The notes beneath the pieces are model-generated. The model was not told where the DNA came from. It did no database searches and saw only the letters and a program-made list of their open reading frames with translations. This document shows positions 37,588 to 48,939 of a stretch of DNA of 57,326 nt, piece after piece. The position numbers were made by a program, and so were the translations under genes. Position 1 is the first letter of the stretch. The number at the start of each line of letters is the position of its first letter. Source of the stretch: Pleurotus ostreatus/Saccharomyces cerevisiae fusant (lineage: Eukaryota; Opisthokonta); contig JAMQCK010000128.1 in the NCBI GenBank assembly GCA_024196135.1, forward strand, positions 1 to 57,326, given 5' to 3'.

Positions 37588-39611
37588 TCACCTCCCCACG
37601 AAGTACCACGCCCAAATCCATTCTTCCTCAGGCGCGAAGATCGTCATCTCTGACGGCGTCCTGCGATGCCAATGTCTGTTCGAGTCGCACGAGTGCCTAT
37701 TCGAGTCGCACGAAGCGCGTTCGTCTATCGCGACAGCGGGCACACCGCTCCCAACAAAGACGTCAGGCTTCGAATGCGCTACAGAGCCGCTCGGTGGCGC
37801 ACCAGATTCGTAGGCGGAGGACCCGCTCGCAGTGCAGGTAGGTGGCCCGCTCGCAGTACAAGAAGCTGGCTGCGCGGACAACCCGCTCGCGTACGGCATT
37901 GAGACCCGGTGTTGCGGCGGGGCGTAGCTGGCCTGCGCGGCAGTGCATTTCGGGCGGGGTGCTATGTTGGCTGAGCTTGAGGCAGATGCGGATTGATGAC
38001 CGGTGGGCTTTGGCGGTGAGGGTGGCGGATCCTTGGGGCCCACGAAGAACGAGCGCACCCAGCGGCGCGCCTCGCGGATGCCGCCGAAGGACGAGGAGGA
38101 GGATGAGAGGGAGGACGTGGAAGATGATGCGGGGGAGGCGGGAGTTGTCGAGAGAGACGAAGATCGTGGAGACGCTGATGAGGATGACGCCGGGGACCGG
38201 TCCTCGCTCTTCGCTGCGATTCCTGGATTTTGGTCAATGAGATGTATGAATATTTGTGCAAAAGTCCCTGCGACTCACCCGGTTCATCGCCATCGCCACC
38301 GTCGACTTTTCTGCCCTCCAACTTCCTCATCGTCTCTTCCAAGATGCTTTCCCTATCCTTTCCCTCATTCTCATCGCCCTCCCTGTCCTTCTCCAAACCT
38401 CCCAGTACCTTATCCGTGTCGCCTGGCACCTTCCCCCCATCGCCTAGTACCTTCTCCGCGTCGCCCATTGCGTTCTCCGTCTGCTGCTCCGGGACCCCTA
38501 CCGCCGACGCGCGATCTCCCCACCGCTCCGCCCTCCGATCCTCCCACCGCTGCTTCAGCCCCGCCAGCCGCGCCTCGCGCACCGCGAGCTGACCCCTGAG
38601 CTCTGCGCAGCGGGCCTCCTCCTGTGCGATCGACTGTAGGAGTTCGGCGTGCTGTTTGTAGAGGGGGAGATTCGACGGCGATGTGGTGGCGGAGGGCTGA
38701 AGTTTGGCAGTAATTGTGGTGGGAGAATGGTCGATAGAAGTGGACGGAGCAGGGCCGACAGTATCCTGAAAGCTCCCCAAGACTGGCGCGCTGACTGGAG
38801 CCTCCGACGACCACCAGGGACGTGAGTCGGTTGCATATTGGCTGTTCGCATGCACATCGGATCCGTGTATGAGCTGAGAGCGACGGCGGGCATGTTTGGT
38901 GGGCGGTTCAAAGCCTGGTGGCTGAGCCGACAAGCCCCAGGACGCTTGCGACGGCGAAACCGGCCTGTATACGACCGATGAGCGGCGGCGCGTGTGATGC
39001 GAGGGCGAATCTGGCGGGAGGTACGAGATGCTGGGTTTACGGCGGCCGACGGGAGTTGGCGTGGAAGGAGGTGTGATGAGAGCGGCTGCAGCGGGGTGAG
39101 GGAGGGTGGAGGACGGTCCGGGGTCGTGTATAGTGGATGGTCCGGGGTGGGAGATAGTGGACGGTTGATCGATAAATAGTGAAGATGCTTGATGAATATT
39201 AGATAGATATGATGAAGATGCAGGGTTTGAATGAGTGGGATCTTGTTCGTTATGAAAGTCCGAGAAAGTATAATCATGAGGCGGAGGCACTTCGATCGGC
39301 GAGGGTATGGTGGGCAGGTGCCGCAGGTCTGCAAGTGCTCGCAAGCGGTGCGGCTGGTACTCCATCGACCGACGTGATGGGGGACCGTCAGTCGAGCGAC
39401 GTGGTGGTCCGTCCAGTGATCGACGCGCCTGATCGCCCGACGCAAAGTCGAGTGAGCGCCGATTTGTCACCGGCGGGCCGTCGACGAGCTTCAATGTACG
39501 AGGCAGTGATTGCCTCCTGTGGTGAGGATTGCCGGTGACAGGCAGAGGCGAAGAAGATCTCGAGGAAGCCGAAGCGCTGGAAGACGTCGAGCCAGAATGT
39601 ACAGTCGACAT
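37588..39611 (-). CDS. Ser/Pro-rich coiled-coil protein, function unknown
   Basis: Two exons (39611-38279, 38222-37588), 655 residues. The first part is disordered with short repeats (RRSLDGPPRRSTDGPPSRRS) and many RRxS sites suited to basophilic kinases (HARRRSQLIHG, HTRRRSSVVY). A coiled coil follows (HAELLQSIAQEEARCAELRG and LAVREARLAGLKQRWEDRRA), then Gly/Lys/Asp repeats (AEKVLGDGGKVPGDTDKVLG) and an acidic stretch. Exon 2 has a long Ser run, IREARRWVRSFFVGPKDPPP, and Cys/Ser/Gly repeats (CTASGPPTCTASG; SCDSNRH twice), ending WIWAWYFVGR. The aromatic C-terminus and the RWVRSFF segment may be binding motifs. No known domain is recognised. RRxS sites suggest signalling control, by inference only. 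Confidence 0.75.
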
Positions 39612-40561
39612 GGCGGGCGGCCAGACGCGAAGGACGAAGGACGATTCAGGTGGCTATGGACATGAAGGCGTGAAGCAAGGCAGAAGGAGGCATGGAGGGA
39701 GACGGAGAGAGGCGACAAGGTCAACCTCGGGTAGCCTGACGATGATGCAGCGCTTACCTCCGTGCTGGGCGATCTTCAGTATTGTTTGCCGCGAAGGGCG
39801 CAGATGGGCGAGAGTGTCGCAGTGCAGTGAGGTGTGTGGGTTGCTTGTTCCGTGTGGATGCTAGAAGACGGGAGGCGTGCTGCATAGGAGTGGACAGCGC
39901 GTATATCCGCAGCGAGCTATGTAGCGCGCGGGTCCGAGTATGGTCACTTCCGTTATTTGAACATAGCCACTCGCAGAGAGAACTGTCCCGAGACTAGACA
40001 CGTTACTGAAGGTACCACAGAAGGCGAAGAGCAAAAGAATGACTTCATGCCGTGTATATCAAGCTCCAGACGCCATCACGTCGGGGAAGTAGTGCTTGTG
40101 CAAATTAGCCTAGCGTCCTACGCCGTAAAAAAGAAGTCGGCTGACTGAAGAGCGTTATTTTGTGAGACCATTGCCGCCGGAGAAGACAATGTAGGACAGC
40201 AGTGAGTAAACCCAGAAACTCCTCTTTTCGATGATAGTGGTGGGAAGCAAGTACGTCCGGCATCTGCCGCTCACCTACTCACGGTTCAAGTTCTGGTTCC
40301 CCACGGGCTTCGACTGCATATGTGGACACCACTAAAAAAGCGTATATTTGAGGTCAACAAGGGCCTGCTCATACTGACAAAGGGAGACCTTAAACGGAAC
40401 AAGGTCATCCAACGCAGGTCCGACGGGTTTGAATGGCCGAGTCGATCGGTACCTCTCACTTTCACATCTACCGAGCATCTTGGCGTGCAACAAATGTCCA
40501 CTCGTTATTGCTCGCGAACGCCTAAGGGGACCCCCCGAGCTTGCGAGGGAGGGGAAAGGCG
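39612..40561. other. No supported gene
   Basis: Upstream region of the preceding minus-strand gene and flank of the fold-back element. It includes a hairpin-capable stretch (ATTGCTCGC at 40507-40515 and GCGAGCAAT at 40564-40572). No coding region is supported. Confidence 0.45.
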
Positions 40562-42017
40562 GAGCGAGCAATATTGTCTTACCCACGTGATTCGGCAGAG
40601 GCTTGTCTCGCGGGGCGAAATTTATTCGCCCACGTGACCTAAAAGCTGCCCCCCGCAGGGGGGTATTCCTAGTCTCGAAACCAGCCGTCACGAACGCCAC
40701 GTGCGGCGACCCCGGTCTGTTTGGACCTGTTGACGCCGCCCAAGGCGTCCATAACGTCTGGTGCAAATGGTCAACTGATGCTAGGGTGCCGTTTATTTGA
40801 AATTCAAAACGTGCGCCGAGCACGAGCGGGCCCCCCTACTATGCGTGTGTCTCGACGAGCAAGCATTCTGGAGTGCGCTTGCGGCCACGGACGCACCCTT
40901 CGCGCGCACGCTGAGGGCGGCAGACCTCCGAACTTCCCATCAAAGAAAGTTCAACCGTGGGAAACCGACATCTGTCGTTGAAGCACGACTTCCATACCTG
41001 CTTCAAAGTGGACTGGCTCTATACTTTTTCGTGACAGATGCTTCGCACCTACTTAGCTAGATTACTTACAGGACTTCACTGCAATGTTGTAGTCATCTTC
41101 CGGTAGGATTCTGCGTCTTATCCATGCACAGAACCGGTGCAACAAGACGAAGGTGACTTCAATTGCCACTCGTCGCTCCTTCCCTTCTTCCTATCCATTG
41201 ACGGCGCCCACTACGCGAAGTCAAGAGAGGTTCGGGTCGAGTTGTCCTCTTTAATTGTGATCGTGCTGGACAGCAACAGCGAATGAAGCACGTCCGTCGA
41301 CTTCTGGCTGATGCTCGTGCATCGACGGCGGATGCCGTCTCCCACGGTTGAACTTTCTTTGATGGGAAGTTCGGAGGTCTGCCGACATTAGCCTGCGCGC
41401 GAAGGGCGCGTCCGTGGCCGCAAGCGCACTCCAGAATGCTTGCTCGTCGAGACACACGCATAGTAGGGGGGCCCGCTCGTGCTCGGCGCACGTTTTGAAT
41501 TTCAAATAAACGGCACCCTAGCATCAGTTGACCATTTGCACCAGACGTTATGGACGCCTTGGGCGGCGTCAACAGGTCCAAACAGACCGGGGTCGCCGCA
41601 CGTGGCGTTCGTGACGGCTGGTTTCGAGACTAGGGTATTCCGCTCGTTTTCTCGGCCTGGTTGATTAGTAGAAGATGATAAGCATAGCTATGCGCACTCG
41701 TGTACGAATTTTCGCATCTCCTGCTCGACTTTTGATTGGTTTTGCCCTGGGACTTATGGGCGCCATCGCCCGTTCAAATCTTGATGTTTTCACTCGGCTG
41801 AAAGCCGAGAACGACCGGTATGGTGTACACTATCCTCTGACGAGGTTTTGGCCGGATTGACTGTCCCCTTGCTCTTCTACAGCGCCAGCGCTGGCTGGCG
41901 GTTGCAACGCCAGGGTCCAGGGCTTGTGACGTCACCCCGCCAGCATCGTCTGTTCGGCAAAAGCCGATTCTGAGCCTGGGCGAATGTATCTCTCAGGTAA
42001 GGCAATATTGCTCGCTC
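40562..42017. repeat. 21-bp outer inverted repeat bracketing the fold-back element
   Basis: GAGCGAGCAATATTGTCTTAC at 40562-40582 is repeated in inverse orientation at 41997-42017 with one mismatch. The pair encloses 1.46 kb that includes the fold-back element. No target-site duplication is evident at these outer ends. Confidence 0.5.
40668..41634. mobile_element. Fold-back (long inverted repeat) non-autonomous DNA element
   Basis: 967 bp made of two 294-bp arms, 40668-40961 and 41341-41634, that are inverted copies with about five mismatches and no gaps by my alignment, around a 379-bp centre. Weaker similarity continues about 30 bp into the centre. The ends read CCTAGTCTCGAAACC... and the element is flanked by GTATT on both sides (40663-40667 and 41635-41639), a likely 5-bp target-site duplication. 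No transposase is encoded: open frames in the two arms are mirror images of each other with no known domain. Few mismatches suggest a young insertion. Transcription would give a long hairpin RNA. Confidence 0.75.
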
Positions 42018-42244
42018 GTGTCACGTAGTGTAAACTTTCCCAGCGAGCACCTCGCGGTCGTGCCGCCAGCCTATGTTATACACCCTCCAATCTCTATCTC
42101 TGCGTGTCTATGAGCCTTCACTACTTGTTGACTGCGAAGTGCTCGAGGGCCGCTCTTGAACTTCCTCGACCAGCTACCGAAAATCCCCCCACGTGGCGAC
42201 TGCATAATGACATGCAGCGTTGATTGACTTTACCCCTTCCCGCC

Positions 42245-45071
42245 ATGCCGCCCGCGCTCTCCCTCAAGCAGCGTCTCGCGGCACTGTCGCTGGCACCCTC
42301 GGCGCCGTCGTCGCCGTCCCCCTACTACCCCTCAGCGGATTCGCCGACGCCGACGTCGCCGCCCCGCAAGTCCATGTTCCATCCGCCATGGCTGCGACGC
42401 AACGAGGACGGGCCCGTGCCCGCGCCGCAGTCGCAACATGAGAAGGTGCAGGAGGTCATGAACAGGATGATATTTCAGGCGGGGGTGGATTATGAGTGCG
42501 TGAACCATCGGTTTGACGTAGAACGCGCGGCTAACGATCATTGCTAGGACGCGGCCGATGTATGCACATTGAGACGAGACGCGCGTAATGTGCTAACCAG
42601 CTCCCAGGGTAGTGATGTGTGCGTCTGCATTGCCTGACCCGAAGGAGGTTAATTACGACGTCCTCTTGACGTGCGCCACCCATTCCCCTCATACTCCTAT
42701 CCTAATATCCCGAGCAGGAGGATATTGGCGTATCTGAACCTCTACGGTGCGTGCCCCGACCCTCTGCCGTTCATCTGCTGATCTCTCGCGCAGTCGAGTC
42801 GGACTACACCGTCGTCTTCTTTGCCGCGGGCGGCAGGCATACGCCCGGCTGGAACTGGGTATGGAAGGCGTACCGCAGTCTCAGTCGCAAGTATCGCAAG
42901 AACCTGAAGCGCTTGGTACGCTCCCCTTCCTTGGGCTTCTCTCTCAAGTGCTTACGATGCCCTTAGTACATCGTACATTCGACGTTCTTCTCCAAGAGTG
43001 AGCCCATCCCTTCCTTATTCAGAGGTACATCTAATTAACCGAGACGCAGTGCTGTTCTCGCTTGCGGGTGCCATTATCAGGTGAGAACGTGAGTCCATGC
43101 TGGTGTATATGGCCTGACCGTATGTCCCTGCAGCGCCAAGTTCTTCCGCAAGATAGAGTACATCAGCACCTTGTCAGAACTCGCGTATCATGTCCCGTTG
43201 ACCCAGATCGACATACCGCCTGCGGTATATCAGTGCGTGCTTTTCCCCTGCTATGCGCTTACCCTGAACAACATCCAGGGAGAACGCTCAGTATGAGCGC
43301 GAGATCGTTCTCCCAATGCCCGTCCGCTCGAGTGTGTTCGGTGTACCGCTTGAAGAGCTCATGGGATACGATGGCGAGAAAGGCGGCATTCCGAGGGTGG
43401 TCAAGGATTGCATTCAATTTCTGAGAGAGACGGGTATGTGACCTCATCCAGCTTCCGCCGTCGAATATTCACCTTCATCGCAGGCTTGCACGACGAGGGT
43501 CTTTTCAGACGTTCGCCTCAGACGACGTTGCTACGCGCAGCGCAAGCAGCCTACGACAGAGGTTCGCCGTCTCACAACTATCAACTTCGTTCCCAAATTG
43601 AAAGTCACTCCCTCAGGCCAAACCGTCTCCCTCGAAACCTTCGGCGATCCCCACCTGGCGGCGGTCCTTCTCAAGAAGTACTTCCGCGACCTTCCCGAAC
43701 CCATCTTCCCCGATACCACCTACCCCATCATCCGCAAGTGCCCCGTGCCAACGAGCGACCCGGCCGATATGTCTGCTGTGCTGTACATACGGGAGACCAT
43801 CTTGCCTGAGCTGATGCCGTGCGCGTACATCCTGCTGTCGCATGTCCTTCGTGAGTGTCTTCGTACTTGGTACCAGCGAAATGAATGCTGACGAACACCA
43901 CCTAGATCTCATGCACGAAGTCTCCCTCATGTCAGCTTCCAATCGCATGGATGCGCATAACCTCGCCATCGTACTCTGCCCCAACCTGGTCTCGTCCAAG
44001 GCGCCCATGCGCGACGTGATGATGTGCTCGATACCCAACGGCCCCTCGCCCTTTGACATGCCTTCGAGCTCCTCACCCAACCCGACGAACTCCCCCTCGA
44101 CTCCCTCGGAAGGCCGCGCCACTCTCGGCATGGTCATTAAGCTATGCATCCAGCGCTACTACGAGATCTTCGACGAGGTTCGCGACCGGAGCGAGGCGAT
44201 CGCGCCCACCACGGACTCAGCTGTCGTCTCCTCGTCTGCGTCGACAGCGTCGGGCGCGAGCCAGGGGTGGAATCAAGGGTCAAGGTGGCATCAGAGTGGC
44301 CAGCTGTACACACAGAGCCCTGGATGGAATCAGACCCCGAACCCCAACTGGGCGCCGCCCTCCAGCCAGTCATGGAACCCTCCCTCGAGCCAATCATATG
44401 CTCAGAGCCCCGGTCAACAGCAAGCTTGGGACCGCTCTCCCAGCCAGCCGTGGATGCGCCCGCTACCAAGCCCCGCGAGCGGCACCTTCCGCATCACGGA
44501 CGAGGACGAGGAGGACAGCATCGACGACATCGCGGTCGACGGCGGCCTACCCTCTCATGGGCGCAAGCATTCCGTTCAGCGCCCCATGAACGGTCACGGC
44601 CCGCCCAGCGCCTTCCGCCCGCGCCACCGCACGACGCAGTCCGGCATGTCCTCCCAGTCCGGCGTGTCTAACAGGTCGGGCCTCTCGCAATCCGGCTCTG
44701 GCGCGTCCCTTCGTTCCGCGCCTGCTCCAGGGGGCCGCTCGCCTCAACACGGCGACTTCGGCACCGTTGGGCGCGCGCGGTCGACGATCAGCATCGACCA
44801 CGGCGGGTTTGGGACGATTGGCGCGGGCGGGAAGAAGGGGTCGATCTCGGTGGGGCGAGGAACCACGAGGAAGGCGGCGGGCGCCGGAGTGGAGGCGATT
44901 GGGATTACGGCTGCGGGTTTCTTCACGCCTCCGAGTGAGGCTTCAGCGCCCTCGAGTGGGGCGGGGGCGTCGATTGAGGCTGCAGGGCCTTCGACGGTGA
45001 CAGAGGAGTCGGCGGCGCCATCTTCGTCGACGCCGAGGGCTTCGTCCGAAGGCGGCCCGTCTGCGTCGTAG
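42245..45071 (+). CDS. BCH/CRAL-TRIO-like plus RhoGAP protein (Ecm25 / p50RhoGAP type)
   Basis: Twelve exons (42245-42495, 42548-42559, 42608-42670, 42718-42746, 42794-42915, 42967-42997, 43050-43080, 43134-43232, 43279-43433, 43484-43561, 43617-43850, 43906-45071), 756 residues, including a 12-nt microexon. After a Ser/Pro-rich start, residues about 85-215 form a Sec14/BCH-like lipid-binding domain (ESDYTVVFFAAGGRHTPGWN, YRKNLKRLYIVHSTFFSKML, LSELAYHVPLTQIDIPPAVY). A RhoGAP domain follows: VFGVPLEELMG, the arginine finger in GLHDEGLFRR (Arg273), LLKKYFRDLPEPIFP and MDAHNLAIVLCPNLV. The long tail is Gln/Ser/Gly-rich with SQSW/SQGW-type repeats. It would speed GTP hydrolysis on Rho/Cdc42-type GTPases at membranes; yeast Ecm25 and animal ARHGAP1 share the layout. 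The catalytic Arg is present. Confidence 0.92.
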
Positions 45072-45212
45072 TTCTTGTGATTTGTTTTGTATCGATTTCT
45101 CTTGCGATGCTATGATACCCCTATGCTGTGGAGTCTGCTTTGACCCGTATCAGCTGATTACCGGTGTACAAGGAAGGCAGGGGAAAAAGTCAATGTAGAA
45201 ATTGATGATCAT

Positions 45213-45285
45213 GAGTCGGCCCAGGTTCGAACTGAGGACCTTCTGTGTGTTAGACAGATGCGATAACCAACTACGCCACCGACCC
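45213..45285 (-). tRNA. tRNA-Val (AAC)
   Basis: 73 nt on the minus strand without intron. The acceptor stem GGGTCGG pairs with CCGACTC, the anticodon arm is TCTGT-CTAACAC-ACAGA with anticodon AAC (valine, GUU codons), and the T arm is CTCAG-TTCGAAC-CTGGG. All stems pair with at most G-U wobbles. Confidence 0.95.
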
Positions 45286-45668
45286 GTTGAACAAGGGGCT
45301 TTTATTTCTTACCTGATCCTTTTTCACAGTAGAGGATCCACGACATTCAAGTTGTCGCCGGAAATCAGTTCGAACTTTTGCAACCTGCCACCACCGCTTA
45401 TCCCCTCATCCCGACTTTCACTGGCAACGGCTCATGCAATGACCTCGATAGGCATCCTTGTGGTGGTCTTGCAATGTCAGTCTCTTCGCCTCCGTGGAAT
45501 TTTGTATATGTACTGAATACTGATGGATCTACAGGTTGCGCCCAGGTGAGCCCTGCACACCGTCTAGGTATAGGGATAAATATGATACATAATGGAGGAA
45601 ATGTGACCGCCGATAGTCATTCGTAGCCTCTCGCCATTCGTTCGACCCCGTCGGGAAACCTGTCCCCG

Positions 45669-48473
45669 CTAGTCTTCCTTGAATCTCGCCCGTGACGCCG
45701 ACGGTAACGCCTCAGCAAGTACACCATCTCCGTGTATGGCTATATCCGGACGAGGCGTAGCCACGTCGCCTACTCGCGCGCCGGCTGACGCTGGCGAGCT
45801 CGACGAGCTTCGATCATCGCCTCGCATACCACGACCGCGGTCGGGCGACTGTCGACGAGGCCCGTCAGCAGGAGATGTCCCTCGTGAGGAGCCCCCTAGC
45901 CCAGCTTCCCCTACTTCGCTATTTTCCTTCGAGTCGAGAGGCTCGGCGTTCCAATGTACGGCGCGCGTGTCTGGATCGGGAGTCTGCGGGAATAGGTGAG
46001 AACGTGTCGAGCAACGCTTGCGGGGCAACTGACCGAGGACGACGAGGGAGACCGAGTCTCTCGAAGGCGTTGGCCATCTTGTGGTGCATCCAACATGGGA
46101 ATGTTCCCGCAGTCGAGGGCGGTGGACTCGGAGCTCTAGAAGTACGGGTCAGCCTCAAGATATGCACCATATGCGACCGAAGGGATGAGCACCTCTGTAA
46201 AGGTACCGCTGGAATCCGTTCGTTGCGACGCCTTTCGCTTCGCACTTGTCTTGCGCTTTCGTCGACCGTTCACGTCCCTGTCTGCCTCCAAGCGTGCCTC
46301 CAATGCCGCCTTTATCAACGTCAATTCGTCCACAGTAAACCTGCCGAGTCTCCATTTAGGCGCAATATCTCGCGGCAATGAAGAAGTTCTCGCGTGGATG
46401 CGCTGAACAAGATCGTAGAGCTCGGGGAAACGGGGATGCCATGCCGCGACGCAGTCCAGCGGACCTATTTTCAGGAAACGACGGGCGAGCATAACGCTCA
46501 TCTGTGCTGCCCAGAGCACTCGAGCAGCAACTTCGCCTTCGTCTTCGCCGGCCCTGGAGTCAAGCCACTCGGCAATCTCGTTGCCGATGTCAAGACTGTA
46601 TAGGGGGGCAGGTACATCACCAACTGCATCGCGGGTGTCGCACAGACTGAGGTAATCGAGAATTTCGTATGCGAATTCCAGCCACCGGAAGGAGTCGGCG
46701 TCCCCGATGTTGCACAGGTGCAGAAGATCCAGGGCGACATAGTAGAGTTGTGAGCATAGGTCTAAAAGGAAGTGAGTACATGGCCGGCTGATTCGAGCTG
46801 TTGACAACGCACCCGGGCCGATGGTCGTATCTGAGTCTGCCAAGTCCTGCAGGGTGTCTCTTATGAGAATATCGATTCGCCGAGGAATCTGATCAGTTCC
46901 TTGCATTGCGAAGGTGTTGAAGATGCGAACGACATGCTCGAGACGTGTCTCAACCCTAGGAACGCCCCCATCTGCGTTCAGAAGAGCATGCATCATCGCC
47001 TCAGAGGTCGCGCGAGAGCTCTTCGATGGGTCCAAGTTGACGATGACATCGTCAATCAGCCTATCGTCGGGCGAAGTGAGGTCGAGCTGCCGCGAAAGGT
47101 CTCCCCGGAAACACTGCAGAACGTATTGCGCATTCTCAGCTTTGTGGCGAATGTGCCATAGGCAGTTCCAAATCCAATCACGCAGAGACGGATGCTCGAA
47201 GGTGAGTTCCATGAAGCCCAAGCAACGCGCCAGAGACACAGGCGCATTATCCCAACCGGCGGTGAAATCCCGGCGGCTAGTCCAGTCAAGGTCGAACTGT
47301 GTCCACGTAGGGAACACCTCGTAGGGCGACACGTGTTCGTGACCATTCGCATCCTTCCTGCAAAGCGAGAGAACATACGCATACACCCAGGCGAAGAAGT
47401 TCAGGACGGACACAGAACTGCGCATGAACAACCAAGCCTGTGGCGATTTGAACGGCACCTGGTAAATTGTATGGAGGCGAAGGCCGCGGTGGTGGCGAAT
47501 ATACTGAATGCCCGGGAGTATAGTCGTTATGAGGAAGAAGAGCATTGTGGTAGAGCACAGAATGCTTATGAGGATAGCCACGCCCTTTTGGAGATGCCAG
47601 AGCAAGTCGATGACGCCAGCAAGGAAGAGGAAAAGCGCGCTCTGAAGTAGTAGAGGGATAGTCGCTATGACCGCGCCAACATACCATTCCGTCAGACCAT
47701 CGTACTTCACTTGCCTGACCGCAAGGTTCGTCTGGTGGGAGTGGCCAGTGTCGCGAAGGAATTCCCGCAGCCATTGTTTGGAAACGATGCCGACCAGCGC
47801 CGACGTCAAACTGAGGGTGAGGCTGCTGAACCAGAAGCCGTTGATACGGGTCATGACGTCGGACGGGAGGGGGGTCTCCCTGCTGATCGTCCTGACCGCG
47901 GTTACGTCGACATGAGAAAGTACGGCGAGTATCTGGCGGAGATAATATGTGGAGATGTCGTCCGGCTCTACCATCAGCCACTTGTAGGACTCCATAATGA
48001 AGGCGGTCAGGACCGCAGAGAATAGACCGGCCTGCGAACGGTCTCAGCGTCGAACGGTCAAAACCACCGCATGAGCAGACTCACAAACACCATGAAGGAC
48101 TCGATCTCGTCGCGCCAGGATTGACAAAGTGAGTTGTCGTGCTTATAGACAAGCGTGGCACAGCTCGGAAGGGCAATATCTGCGTCAGGAGGTTTATGAG
48201 AGAATTCTTCACTATCAGTATTCCTTTTGACGCTCTCTTCGGCCTGTAGACAGCGAATCAGTCGAATGCAAAGGAATACGACAAGACACGCACCTCAGAG
48301 TCCGTTCCACGCTTTCTTGAGCTTCCTGGCCGTTGGAAACTTGGATTATACGTCTGCAGCAAGTTTTGTGATGAGATCGATAGGCTCCGCGCCGCATTAG
48401 CGGTTACTCACTTGCGCCGCGCCCTGCGCGGGTGTAATGTACCTCTTGCGTGGCTAGAGCCGACTGAGATCAT
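45669..48473 (-). CDS. DUF6535 multi-pass membrane protein, copy 2
   Basis: Supported exons: up to 48085 (upstream edge near 48223-48241), 48031-46813, 46761-46193, 46135-46034, 45983-45669. The DUF6535 core is intact: YKHDNSLCQSWRDEIESFMV, AGLFSAVLTAFIMESYKWLM, FWFSSLTLSLTSALVGIVSK and the two later helices. The N-terminus is unresolved; ATG 48473 with exons 48473-48412 and 48353-48294 reads MISVGSSHARGTLH and RIIQVSNGQEAQESVERTLR, a plausible start. The 51-nt intron 46812-46762 has no stop and a length divisible by three, so retention would add 17 residues. The donor after exon 46193 is GTGCTC, where copy 1 has GTGAGT; if it fails, translation ends early at ADPYF (46136). The two downstream exons remain open and in phase, which argues that splicing still happens. 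Confidence 0.78.
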
Positions 48474-48939
48474 CTTGACCTGCTTCAGCGAAAGGCATAC
48501 CCACTGGCATTCCAACTGACGTAGCGCCGTCTATGCGGGCCTACCGGTGGCGATTAGCGCCGTACTTTATGGCGTCAAAGCGGTATGCGCAATCTCACTG
48601 AGGTCGCATCGCTTCCTTGGCGATGGTATAGAGGTAGCATAGGAATCGGATGAGTCTCCGCCTTAGGCATGACAGTGGCCTCCCGGTGAGGTTCGTGAAT
48701 ATGGTGGTAGGATGAGGGAAAAGTGGCAGGACGTAAGCGCGGGAACACGCGGGGTACACATGTTGGTTCTTCTGTTGTGATTTGTCAAATGATTCCGAGG
48801 GGCAAGAAGTTCTCCACGTCACATACAGGGAGAAAGGTCGCACGCTTGACTATTTACCAAGAAGTTGTCCAGGCAGTAGCTTTCACGAGCATGTCAATAG
48901 AGTACAAAGTGACAAAATTATACAGACGAAGGAGAAAGA

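Noticed and set aside
37660..37720. Short direct repeats suggesting a CRISPR-like array
   Set aside because: They are two in-frame copies of TTCGAGTCGCACGA coding for SCDSNRH repeats in a Ser-rich protein; the genome is eukaryotic.
40332..40823. 163-codon minus frame at the fold-back left arm, partly repeated at 41479-41664
   Set aside because: Repetition comes from the inverted arms; the two frames diverge at the element edge and carry no known domain.
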